NCBI GenBank assembly: GCA_035566535.1
Contig: DATMRA010000125.1
Coordinates: 1-15,848, forward strand
DNA from: JAFARE01 sp035566535
GTDB lineage: Bacteria > Chloroflexota > Dormibacteria > Aeolococcales > Aeolococcaceae
Direction: 5' to 3'
DNA length: 15,848 nt
Shown here: one piece after another, positions 5,886-12,628 of the stretch
Layout: each line of letters opens with the position of its first letter
Position numbering within the stretch: the stretch's first letter is position 1
Notes under the pieces: generated by a model
Told to the model about the DNA's origin: nothing
The model's input: the letters and a program-made list of their open reading frames with translations, nothing else
Database searches by the model: none
Position numbers and translations under genes: made by a program

Positions 5886-5905
5886 CCGGTGACCGGGATC
5901 ACCGG
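5886..5905. promoter_or_regulatory. CRP-type palindrome, distal site
   Basis: CCGGTGACCGGGATCACCGG has perfect 7-base arms around a 6-base spacer and again contains GTGA-N6-TCAC. Its centre is 42 bases from the centre of the site at 5846-5861, about four turns of B-DNA, so two dimers would sit on the same face of the helix. It could also fold as an RNA hairpin, but the phasing with its neighbour favours protein binding. Confidence 0.55.
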
Positions 5906-5981
5906 TATTCGCACACGCTGTCGCACGGATTGCCGTCCCGTGTCGCGGATGACAACCTGAACGCATCATTTCGATGAAAAC

Positions 5982-5995
5982 GTACGGCACCGTAC
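5982..5995. promoter_or_regulatory. palindrome upstream of the GGDEF-EAL gene
   Basis: GTACGGCACCGTAC is a 6-base inverted repeat with a 2-base spacer, of a size seen in TetR- or GntR-type operators. It lies about 105 bases upstream of the ATG at 6101. A TTGACG box at 6043-6048 with GATAGG 18 bases later (6067-6072) is a possible but weak promoter for the c-di-GMP gene. The rest of 5906-6100 shows no convincing gene. Confidence 0.3.
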
Positions 5996-6100
5996 AGACG
6001 GTAGAAGCCAGTTCGCTCAGCCTCAACTCATCTTGCGTTGCCTTGACGCTGTGGTCACGCAGGAAAGATAGGAACACAGCGAAAAAGTGGAGACCCGGAT

Positions 6101-8182
6101 ATGGGCGCCCGGCGCGGGCCTGCGCGGTCCGCTACCATGCTCTCCGATCGATCCGCGGGAAAGATCTTCGGCGCGTCCGACGAGATCGCGTGCGTCATCA
6201 GATTTGACGGCCGGATCGCTGAAGTCAACGCTGGCTGGATGCGCGACCTCGGTACCAACATCGACAAGGCCGGCTCGGTGTTGTACGTCGATCTGGTGCA
6301 TCCGGACGATCGCGAGAGCACTGTCCGCCGAATCGACGCGCTGAAGACCGGGAAACTCAGCGCGACCGAGATCGAGAACCGCTTTCGCCGTGAAGACGGC
6401 ACCTACCGGCTCCTGCGCTGGCACTACAACGTCGAGCGGTCCGAAGAGCTCATATACGGGCTCGGCCACGACCTCACCGATACGAAGACGAGAGAGGAGG
6501 ATCTCGATGCCGACGCGCGGTACCGGCTCATCGTCGATGCCACGGAAGCGCTGGCCGTCACCGATGCCAACGAGCTCTACACGTACGTCTCGCCAGGATT
6601 CTTGCCGCTCCTCGGTTACGCGCCGGAGGACCTGATTGGAAAGCCTGTTGCGTCGTTGATCCACCAAGAGGATCGCGCGGTGGCGGCGGCCTCTCGAAAG
6701 CAAGCCGCGCGAGCTCCCGGGGCGCACAGTGTCAGCCTGCGTTTCCGGCGCAAGGACGGCTCATACGCCTGGATCGAGAGCAGAACCATGTCGGTGTTCG
6801 ATCCGGCGACCGGGGCCCTGCGCGAAACACAGGCGGTGATGCGCGACATCAGCGAGCGGAAAGAGGCGCAGCTGGCTGTCGAGCGTCAGGCTGTCACTGA
6901 CGCGCTCACGGGACTGGACAACCGCCTGTTGCTCAATGACCGGCTGAACCAAGCGCTCAGACGCCTGCGACGGACGCCGGGTCTTGTCGGTGTGCTCATG
7001 CTGGACCTGGACCACTTCAAGGTGATCAACGACACTCTCGGACATCAGATCGGCGACGGGGTATTGATTGCCGTCGCGCATCGCTTGCAGGGCCTTGCCC
7101 GCCCGGACGACACGGTCGCGCGGTTCGGCGGCGACGAGTTCGTGATCGTCGTGCAGGGTATGCGAACGACGTCTGACCTGACCGCGTTCGCCGAGCGCAT
7201 CGTCACGGGACTGCGTGAACCACTGCGGATCGGCGACGAGGAAATCGCGACGACCGTCAGCATCGGCATCGCTGTGACGTCCATGTCCGACCACCTTCCG
7301 GCGGACCTGATCCGCGAAGCAGACCTCGCGCTGTACAGAGCGAAAGGCAGCGGCAGAGACCGCCACGAGGTGTATGGCGAGGCGCTCCAGGTGCGTGCCA
7401 TCGAGCGGCTCGAGACGGAGCGATTGCTGCGACGCGCGATCAGCGACAAGAAGCTGGTCATCGAATATCAGCCGATCATCGACCTCGCGACCGGCATGGC
7501 CGTGGAGGCGGAAGCGCTGCTCCGCGTCGATGACAGCGACCGGGGCCTCCTCCTGCCGGCTGAGTTTCTGTCGGTCGCCGAGGAGTGCGGCCTGCTGCCG
7601 GCCATGGACGATTGGATGCGGACCAGCGCGCTGACGCAGTTCTCAGCCTGGCGCTCGAATCCTGCTCTCAGCGCGATTGGATGTATCGCGGTGAACGCGA
7701 CGGCTCGCGAGCTGGTGAACGGCGAATTCGCCTCAGTGCTCGCTGATCGACTCCGAGAAACGGAGCTTGAAGGACGGCACCTGGCCATTGAGGTGACCGA
7801 GCACGTCCTGTTGCAGACATCCAACTCTGCAATGACGTCGCTTGCCGATCTCCGGAGCCTTGGTGTGCATATCGGGCTCGACGACTTCGGCATGGGGTAT
7901 TCCGCGCTCTCGTACTTGCAGGCGTATCCGCTCGACTACCTCAAGATCGACAGGTCCTTCATCGAGCGGATGGGCAGTGACCGTCGCAGCTCATCGATCA
8001 TCGCTGCGATGATCCAGCTGGCCCACGCGATGGACCTGGTGGTGGTCGCAGAGGGCATCGAAACGCAAGACCAGCTTTCGAAGCTCCGCGCCCTGGGCTG
8101 CGATCGGGGCCAGGGATACGTGTTCTCTCGCCCAGTGGGAGCTGTCGCCTTCGCGCAGTACCTGCAAGCCCAAGCGGCTTAG
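6101..8182 (+). CDS. PAS-PAS-GGDEF-EAL cyclic-di-GMP synthase/phosphodiesterase
   Basis: 693 aa, soluble, no membrane segment. The ATG at 6101 has GGAG 8 bases upstream; the next ATG at 6137 has none. Domains in order: PAS 1 (about 22-129, with FRREDGTYRLLRW), PAS 2 (about 137-257, with FRRKDGSYAWIESR and a PAC end MRDISERKEAQ), GGDEF (about 262-425) and EAL (about 435-690). RFGGDEF is intact (G343-F347), and RPDD five residues before it matches the RxxD inhibitory site. The EAL domain has EALLR (from E471), N in AVNATA, E in IEVTEH, DDFGMGYS (from D594), K in LKIDRSF, VVAEGIET and the QGY end motif, so it should be catalytic. Both activities are possible; the PAS domains probably choose between them in response to a ligand or redox state. 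It converges with the Crp-like gene, stops 11 bases apart. Confidence 0.95.
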   Translation: MGARRGPARSATMLSDRSAGKIFGASDEIACVIRFDGRIAEVNAGWMRDLGTNIDKAGSVLYVDLVHPDDRESTVRRIDALKTGKLSATEIENRFRREDGTYRLLRWHYNVERSEELIYGLGHDLTDTKTREEDLDADARYRLIVDATEALAVTDANELYTYVSPGFLPLLGYAPEDLIGKPVASLIHQEDRAVAAASRKQAARAPGAHSVSLRFRRKDGSYAWIESRTMSVFDPATGALRETQAVMRDISERKEAQLAVERQAVTDALTGLDNRLLLNDRLNQALRRLRRTPGLVGVLMLDLDHFKVINDTLGHQIGDGVLIAVAHRLQGLARPDDTVARFGGDEFVIVVQGMRTTSDLTAFAERIVTGLREPLRIGDEEIATTVSIGIAVTSMSDHLPADLIREADLALYRAKGSGRDRHEVYGEALQVRAIERLETERLLRRAISDKKLVIEYQPIIDLATGMAVEAEALLRVDDSDRGLLLPAEFLSVAEECGLLPAMDDWMRTSALTQFSAWRSNPALSAIGCIAVNATARELVNGEFASVLADRLRETELEGRHLAIEVTEHVLLQTSNSAMTSLADLRSLGVHIGLDDFGMGYSALSYLQAYPLDYLKIDRSFIERMGSDRRSSSIIAAMIQLAHAMDLVVVAEGIETQDQLSKLRALGCDRGQGYVFSRPVGAVAFAQYLQAQAA

Positions 8183-8193
8183 GCGTCGAGTAG

Positions 8194-8919
8194 CTAATTC
8201 AGCTCCGCGCTCTCGATCACTCGATCGAGCGCCGCCTTGATCACGCCGTAGCACTCGCATGAGACCGACTCCAGTCCATCGCGGTCCACAATCGTCACCC
8301 GTCCTCGGTGGTACCGGATGAGACCGGCGGCCTGAAGAATCCCTGCCGAGAGCGTCACGGTGGCGCGGCGCGACCCGAGCATCTGTCCGAGAAATTCGTG
8401 CGTGATCGGGAACGTCTCGGTGCCGACGCGATCGTGGCTCATCAGCAGCCAACGGCTCAGGCGCTCCTCGTTTGAATGAAGCCGGTTGCACGCCGCCGCT
8501 TGGGAAATCTGCCCGAACAGCGCTTGAAGGTAGTTCTCCACCAGATCGCGGAAGGGTCCGGGGCGTTCGAACTCCGCCATGAATACCGATGCGTCCATGC
8601 GCAGGGTGTCTCCGGGGACCTGTGAGATGGCCCGAACCGCGAGCGACCCCCCGTGGACGAGCGGCACGCCGACGATGCCCTCGTTGCCGACCGTCGCCAC
8701 CTCGACGATGGCACCGTCCTCCAAGCTGGTCACCAAGGATATGACGCCGTCAACTGGGAAATGAACGGCGCTGATCTCCTGTCCGGGCTCGAAGAGCACG
8801 GTTTTCATGCTCAGCGACATCGGCGTGAGCTTGGGCCGCAGCCGATCCCGCTCCGCTACGGGCAGCGCCCGCAGGAGGCGGTTTCCCGAGTGATTGCCGT
8901 TGTGTCCGTTTACACCCAT
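8194..8919 (-). CDS. Crp/Fnr-family transcriptional regulator
   Basis: 241 aa, ATG at 8919; the ribosome-binding site is weak (GGGACGA). A cyclic-nucleotide-binding-like beta-barrel spans about 20-130 (VLFEPGQEISAVHFPVDG, then VATVGNEGIVGVPLVHGG). It is followed by a dimer helix and a Crp-type helix-turn-helix about 170-205 (THEFLGQMLGSRRATVTLSA, then GLIRYHRGRVTIVD). The phosphate-binding RSA-type motif of true cAMP receptors is not evident, and there is no N-terminal cysteine cluster for an FNR-type iron-sulfur centre, so the signal is unknown. In the recognition helix, the position equal to Glu181 of E. coli CRP is Ala and that of Arg185 is Leu. It may therefore not read GTGA half-sites. 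It is convergent with the c-di-GMP enzyme gene and has a hairpin in its leader. Confidence 0.9.
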   Translation of the reverse strand: MGVNGHNGNHSGNRLLRALPVAERDRLRPKLTPMSLSMKTVLFEPGQEISAVHFPVDGVISLVTSLEDGAIVEVATVGNEGIVGVPLVHGGSLAVRAISQVPGDTLRMDASVFMAEFERPGPFRDLVENYLQALFGQISQAAACNRLHSNEERLSRWLLMSHDRVGTETFPITHEFLGQMLGSRRATVTLSAGILQAAGLIRYHRGRVTIVDRDGLESVSCECYGVIKAALDRVIESAELN

Positions 8920-8945
8920 GTCGATCGTCCCAAACCAGTAATTTG

Positions 8946-8977
8946 AGAGCCCTCCCGGCCGAAACGGCCAGGGCTTT
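8946..8977 (-). promoter_or_regulatory. stable hairpin in the 5' leader of the Crp-like gene
   Basis: GGCCG-AAA-CGGCC (8957-8969) forms the inner stem and AGCCCT (8948-8953) with AGGGCT (8970-8975) the outer stem, with a three-base bulge on one side. It begins about 27 bases upstream of the ATG at 8919. There is no strong U-run on either side, so it looks more like a leader stem-loop than a terminator. Confidence 0.45.
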
Positions 8978-9028
8978 GGTTCGCCAGCGTGCCGACCGGG
9001 TGCATCCTCAAGTCTAACTCCTCGGGAC

Positions 9029-9038
9029 GGAACGTTCC
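9029..9038. promoter_or_regulatory. 10-bp palindrome between divergent genes
   Basis: GGAACGTTCC is a perfect palindrome in the 8920-9262 gap. Read on the minus strand, GGAAC is followed 15 bases later by GTTAG, which loosely recalls ECF sigma-factor promoters, but the spacing is short for actinobacterial examples. It is recorded as a possible regulatory site only. Confidence 0.2.
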
Positions 9039-9093
9039 TCGATCGCTTTAAACAGCAACGGCCGTCACGTGTCCGTCATCTAAGCCCTACATA

Positions 9094-9175
9094 TTTGAGC
9101 GTTGGCGACTCTCGCCAGCCCACCGGTGGTACGCAACCGGACAGACAAGCACGCTCAAAAGGAGCAATTGTTCCT
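9094..9175 (+). ncRNA. branched RNA-like structure in the leader of the hydrolase gene, unclassified
   Basis: TTTGAGCG (9094-9101) pairs perfectly with CGCTCAAA (9152-9159), closing a junction. Inside are a hairpin TGGCGA-CTC-TCGCCA (9103/9104 to 9117, 5-6 base pairs) and the palindrome CCACCGGTGG (9120-9129), which could instead pair as CCGGT with ACCGG (9123-9127 and 9136-9140). Immediately after is AGGAGC-AATT-GTTCCT (9160-9175), six pairs including one G-U. A closed multi-branch fold followed by a second hairpin upstream of a start codon (9263) is what a riboswitch or protein-binding leader looks like, but no known riboswitch consensus was recognised. The alternative is chance pairing in a G/C-rich gap. 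Confidence 0.35.
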
Positions 9176-9262
9176 GTATCTCCAATTCTCTCCCATCAGG
9201 CCGCGTCTCGCAGCATCGAGGTCGGGACGCAAACCCGCAACGCACACCATTCGGAGGCGGTT

Positions 9263-10090
9263 ATGGATGAGCTGACTGTCCGCGTCGGCGGACAGCCGAT
9301 GCGATGCCTAACCAGCGGTCACGGCCGGCCATTGCTCCTGTGCCATGGATTTCTGAGCTCGGCTGAGGAGTTCGGTGGCCGCTTCACCGAGCTCGCTGAG
9401 CAGCGGCGATTGATAGTCCCGGACCTCCCGGGGAACGGCGGATCGGCGCCGCTGGCCGGGCGCCATACGGTCAATTCGCTTGCGGCGTCGCTGGACGAAC
9501 TCCTGCAACGCCTCGGAATCGAAGAGTTCGATGTTGCCGGCCTCTGCCTGGGAGCATCTGTGGCGTGCGCGCTGGCGCGGCGCTGCGGGGACCGGATCGA
9601 CCGGTTGATGGTGCATACGCCGCTCATCGCGCCGGCGCTGCTCCGTCCCTTCTACCGCGCTCAGGTCCGTGTGATGACGATTCCAACTGTCTGGCGCGGA
9701 GTGGTGGCTCTCAGCCGCCAGCGCACAGTGAGCAATCTGTACAAGCGCTTCATCATCGCAGAGGGCGACATCGATCAAAGGACGGCGCAAGCGAACTTTG
9801 ACAACCAGCTGCGCGTGAACACCGCTGCCGCGCGCGAGTGGTTGCGCGACGGTATCCAAAATGAAGGGCTTCGCACCCTGCTCGCGAGAGCAAAACCGAC
9901 GCTGGTCATCGTTGCTGAGCACGACCACATGGTCGATACCGCGAGGCTGCACAGGCTCATCGGCGAACGCCCCAACATCCGGCTCCTGGTCGACCGCGAC
10001 CAGGGTCACGGCTGGAACCGCGAAGCCGTCCGGCGTCAACTCGGAGTGATGCAGGAGTTCTTCGGCGAGGGTGCTGCCGCCGCCGCTTGA
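9263..10090 (+). CDS. alpha/beta hydrolase with a cysteine at the nucleophile position
   Basis: 275 aa from the ATG at 9263, which has GGAGG (9253-9257) 5 bases upstream. The longer frame from 9095 has no such site and runs through the structured leader. LLLCHGF (25-30 region) is the oxyanion-hole HG motif, and VPDLPGNGGS (52-61) follows as in the fold. The nucleophile elbow reads G93-L-C95-L-G97 where most members have GxSxG, so cysteine (TGC) replaces serine. The acid is probably D221 in VIVAEHDHMVD and the histidine H249 in DQGHGW. A Cys-Asp-His triad is known in dienelactone hydrolase; otherwise Cys often means low or altered activity. No signal peptide is seen. The glycosyltransferase gene starts 36 bases downstream and they are probably co-transcribed. 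The substrate is unknown. Confidence 0.85.
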   Translation: MDELTVRVGGQPMRCLTSGHGRPLLLCHGFLSSAEEFGGRFTELAEQRRLIVPDLPGNGGSAPLAGRHTVNSLAASLDELLQRLGIEEFDVAGLCLGASVACALARRCGDRIDRLMVHTPLIAPALLRPFYRAQVRVMTIPTVWRGVVALSRQRTVSNLYKRFIIAEGDIDQRTAQANFDNQLRVNTAAAREWLRDGIQNEGLRTLLARAKPTLVIVAEHDHMVDTARLHRLIGERPNIRLLVDRDQGHGWNREAVRRQLGVMQEFFGEGAAAAA

Positions 10091-10118
10091 GGCCTGGGCC
10101 AAGCCTACGAGTAGGCTT
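10091..10118 (+). promoter_or_regulatory. adjacent hairpins between the hydrolase and glycosyltransferase genes
   Basis: GGCCTGGGCC (10091-10100) is followed at once by AAGCCTA-CGAG-TAGGCTT (10101-10118), a perfect 7-base-pair stem with a 4-base loop. The stem starts right after the hydrolase stop and ends 8 bases before the ATG at 10127, where a ribosome-binding site would be expected; none is visible. It may attenuate transcription, protect the upstream mRNA end or control translation. No U-run follows beyond TT. Confidence 0.4.
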
Positions 10119-10126
10119 CGTGCGCG

Positions 10127-11302
10127 ATGCGCGTCCTGTTCACCTCCACGCCCGCCTTTGGCCACCTGCAACCGATGCTGCCGCTGGCGCGTGCGCTGAA
10201 GAGCGCCGGCCACGAGGTAGCTGTCGCCATCGCGCCGGAGTTCGTTCCCCGCGTGCATGCCGCCGGGTTCCATGCAATTCCCGCCGGACAGGATACGAGT
10301 GAGTGGTGGCCGGAGCTGGCCCGCCGTCATCCCGGGGAGCCGTGGAACAAACTCCTGCCCGAACAGATCCTGCAGTGGTTCTGGCCGCACCTCTTTGTCG
10401 AGATCGGCGCGGCCTCGATGCTGCGCGATCTCGTGCCCGCGACGGCCGCATGGCGTCCTGATCTGCTGATCTACGAGACGTACGAGCTGGCCGGCCCGAT
10501 CGCAGCGGCCTTGTCATCGATTCCGTCCGTCCATCACACGCTGTCGCCGCTCCCCACGTCGGACGCGTTTCGGCTGGCCGGGGAGGCCGCCGCGCCGTTA
10601 TGGCGTGGCCAGGGATTGGAACCGGCACCGCTTGGCGGGCTGCAAGGCGACCTCTGTGTCGACATCTGTCCGCCAAGCCTGCGCAACCCCGACGCATCAA
10701 CGATTGACAGAGTGGAAGCGCTCCGCCCGGTGCCCGTCCCCGCGGTCGGTGGGGAGGATCTGCCCTCGTCAGTGCGCTCGTTGCGCGACCAACCAACCGT
10801 CCACGCAACGCTGGGTACCAGCGCAACCAACGCGGACCAGGCGGTCCTGGCCACCGTCATCAAAGGCCTGCGCGATGAGGCGCTCAACATCATCGTCACC
10901 GTCGGACCAGACCGCGACCCGGAGGCGCTGGGCCGGCAGCCGTCAAACGTGATCGTCGAGCGCTATCTTCCGCACGCCCTGCTGTTGCCGATGTGTGTGC
11001 TCGTGATCAGCCATGGGGGAGCCGGGACGATGCTCGGTGCGCTGAGCCATGGGCTGCCGCTGCTCACCGTGCCCCAGGGCGCGGACCAGTATCTCAATGC
11101 CGAGGCGTGCTCCCGGCGGGGTGTGGGCCGGACCGTGGTCACCGCCGACCTCACCGCGGCCCGGGTCGAAACCGAGGTGCGCACCCTGCTCGGCGACCCC
11201 GGCTACCGCACCCGCGCGCAGGAGGTGCAAGCGGAGATCGCGACGATGCCCGCGCCCGACGACATCGTCAGAACGCTTCACTATCATGCTGCGCATGAAT
11301 GA
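10127..11302 (+). CDS. GT1-family glycosyltransferase (MGT/antibiotic-type, GT-B fold)
   Basis: 391 aa. The N-terminal acceptor domain starts MRVLFTSTPAFGHLQPMLPLA; His13 in the FGHLQP motif is the usual catalytic base. The C-terminal nucleotide-sugar domain carries HGGAGTMLGALSHGLPLLTV (296-315) and PQGADQYLNA, with D320-Q321 expected to hold the sugar. This resembles bacterial natural-product and macrolide glycosyltransferases that use UDP- or TDP-sugars to modify small acceptors such as polyketides, flavonoids or sterols. The protein is soluble, with no signal peptide. The start codon lacks a clear ribosome-binding site; a hairpin sits directly upstream. The last 17 bases overlap the next gene. 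The acceptor is unknown; no polyketide or peptide synthase is in the window. Confidence 0.9.
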   Translation: MRVLFTSTPAFGHLQPMLPLARALKSAGHEVAVAIAPEFVPRVHAAGFHAIPAGQDTSEWWPELARRHPGEPWNKLLPEQILQWFWPHLFVEIGAASMLRDLVPATAAWRPDLLIYETYELAGPIAAALSSIPSVHHTLSPLPTSDAFRLAGEAAAPLWRGQGLEPAPLGGLQGDLCVDICPPSLRNPDASTIDRVEALRPVPVPAVGGEDLPSSVRSLRDQPTVHATLGTSATNADQAVLATVIKGLRDEALNIIVTVGPDRDPEALGRQPSNVIVERYLPHALLLPMCVLVISHGGAGTMLGALSHGLPLLTVPQGADQYLNAEACSRRGVGRTVVTADLTAARVETEVRTLLGDPGYRTRAQEVQAEIATMPAPDDIVRTLHYHAAHE

Positions 11303-11849
11303 AGCGTCCGCTCTCCGCCGGGCAAGCGATGGGTTCGTCGAGCGCGCGCAGCAGATAGCCTCGGAGCAATGGCACGCGGCCACGCCATGCGTCGAATGGA
11401 ACGTCCGCGCGCTCGTCAACCACGTTGCGGGTGAGTACCTGTGGCTGCCAGAGATGCTCGCGGGCAAGACTGTCGCCGACGTGGGCGAGCGCCTCGACGG
11501 CGACCTGCTCGGCAATGAACCCGTGCAGACGCTGATCAACGCGCAACGCGCCGCTCTCGCCGCCGTGGAGGCCGATGGCGCGCTCGACATGACCGTGCAT
11601 CTCTCGTTCGGCGACCTTCCCGCGTCCGTCTACGCGATGCAAATGATCATCGACAGCACCATTCACTCCTGGGATCTCGCGCGCGCTATCGGCGCCGACG
11701 AAACGCTGGATAGCGAGCTTGTCGAGATCGCATACGCAGAGTTGCAGCAGAACGCGGAAGAGTGGCGCGAAGGCGGGGCGTTCGGACCCAAGCGAGATGC
11801 CGCCGATGACTCGACGCAGGCCAAGCTCCTCGCGCTGACCGGTCGGTAA
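11286..11849 (+). CDS. DinB-fold, mycothiol-dependent maleylpyruvate isomerase-like protein (TIGR03086 type)
   Basis: 187 aa from the ATG at 11286 (MLRMNEA); an ATG at 11295 is also possible. Either start overlaps the glycosyltransferase stop (11300-11302), so translation is probably coupled. The N-terminal four-helix DinB-like domain reads ATPCVEWNVRALVNHVAGEY (31-50). H46 and the pair H127-SW-D130 in the IHSWDLARA motif are the likely metal ligands. The pattern pTPC-x2-W-x3-L-x2-H is that of a family enriched in actinobacteria, whose best known member uses mycothiol to isomerise maleylpyruvate. Most relatives have no assigned substrate; a thiol-dependent transferase or detoxification role is inferred. 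It ends 11 bases before the convergent SDR gene. Confidence 0.85.
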   Translation: MLRMNEASALRRASDGFVERAQQIASEQWHAATPCVEWNVRALVNHVAGEYLWLPEMLAGKTVADVGERLDGDLLGNEPVQTLINAQRAALAAVEADGALDMTVHLSFGDLPASVYAMQMIIDSTIHSWDLARAIGADETLDSELVEIAYAELQQNAEEWREGGAFGPKRDAADDSTQAKLLALTGR

Positions 11850-11860
11850 GAGGGAGCCGC

Positions 11861-12628
11861 CTACTCGGGCGTGACGTAGGCGGCGGTGAGGCCGCCGTCC
11901 ACCATGAATGTCGAGCCGTTCACGTAGGACGACTCGTCGCTGGCAAGAAAAAGCGCGGCGCTGGCGATCTCGTGGGCAGTGGCCAGGCGTCCCATCGGCA
12001 GGTGCACGCGGCGCCGTTCGTAGGCGCCGGGGTCGTCGGCGAAGAGGCGCATCAGCAGCGGCGTCTCCACCGGTCCTGGGCACAACGCGTTCACCCGCAC
12101 GCCTTGGCGGGCGAATTGCACGGCAAGCTCGCGGCTCATCGAGAGCACAGCGCCTTTGGATGCGGTGTACGCGATCTGTGACGTGGCCGCCCCGACCAAC
12201 GCGACGAACGACGCCACGTTGATCACAGAGCCGCCGCCGCGCTGCAGCAGGTGCGGGATGCCGAACTTGCAGCAGAGAAACACTCCCTTGGCGTTGACCG
12301 CCTGCACGCGGTCCCACGCGTCAGGCTCGGTCACCAGAATCGAGTCGTCGTCGGGCGGCATGATTCCTGCGTTGTTGTAGAGGATATCCACACCGCCGTA
12401 GCGCTGCACAGCCGCTGCGTAGAGCGCGCTCACGCTTGCCGCGTCGCTGACGTCCACCGGCTGGAACACGCCGTCCCGGCAGTCCGCGGCGGTCTTCTCG
12501 CCAGCCTCCCGCGTGACGTCGGCAACGACCACCGATGCGCCCTCCGCGGAGAAGAGCAGTGCCGCCTCGCGCCCGATGCCGCCACCTGCGCCGGTGATCA
12601 CCGCGACCTTGCCGTCGAGCCTGCCCAT
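11861..12628 (-). CDS. classical SDR-family NAD-dependent dehydrogenase
   Basis: 255 aa. The ATG at 12628 overlaps the aldehyde dehydrogenase stop by one base (TGATG), so it is the coupled last gene of the operon; longer readings of the frame run antisense-like into that gene. It has all classical SDR motifs: TGAGGGIG (12-19), NNAG (85-88), catalytic S140, Y154 and K158 (YTASK), and N112. Asp37 at the end of the second beta strand favours NAD(H) over NADP(H). The C-terminal DDPGAYERRRVHLPMGRLATAHEIASAALFL stretch is typical of glucose 1-dehydrogenase or 3-oxoacyl-ACP-reductase-like members. Its position suggests it oxidises an alcohol or reduces a carbonyl intermediate in the gamma-glutamyl-amine route, for example a hydroxy acid or semialdehyde side product, but the substrate cannot be told. 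Confidence 0.92.
   Translation of the reverse strand: MGRLDGKVAVITGAGGGIGREAALLFSAEGASVVVADVTREAGEKTAADCRDGVFQPVDVSDAASVSALYAAAVQRYGGVDILYNNAGIMPPDDDSILVTEPDAWDRVQAVNAKGVFLCCKFGIPHLLQRGGGSVINVASFVALVGAATSQIAYTASKGAVLSMSRELAVQFARQGVRVNALCPGPVETPLLMRLFADDPGAYERRRVHLPMGRLATAHEIASAALFLASDESSYVNGSTFMVDGGLTAAYVTPE

Noticed and set aside
5865..6077. A 70-codon minus-strand frame in the gap between the zinc-ribbon and GGDEF-EAL genes.
   Set aside because: It runs through both the distal CRP-type palindrome and the 5982-5995 palindrome, has no recognisable motif and no convincing ribosome-binding site.
9224..9236. GGGACGCAAACCC resembles the GGGACGCAAAGCC element of the c-di-GMP-I (GEMM) riboswitch, tempting next to a GGDEF-EAL gene.
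   Set aside because: The upstream GCAAACC half, the GAAA tetraloop stem and the second receptor stem are not found around it; a single short match is not enough.
9095..9262. Longer N-terminus for the alpha/beta hydrolase.
   Set aside because: The extra 56 residues look non-coding, start inside the closing stem of the RNA-like fold, and the ATG at 9263 has a good GGAGG site.
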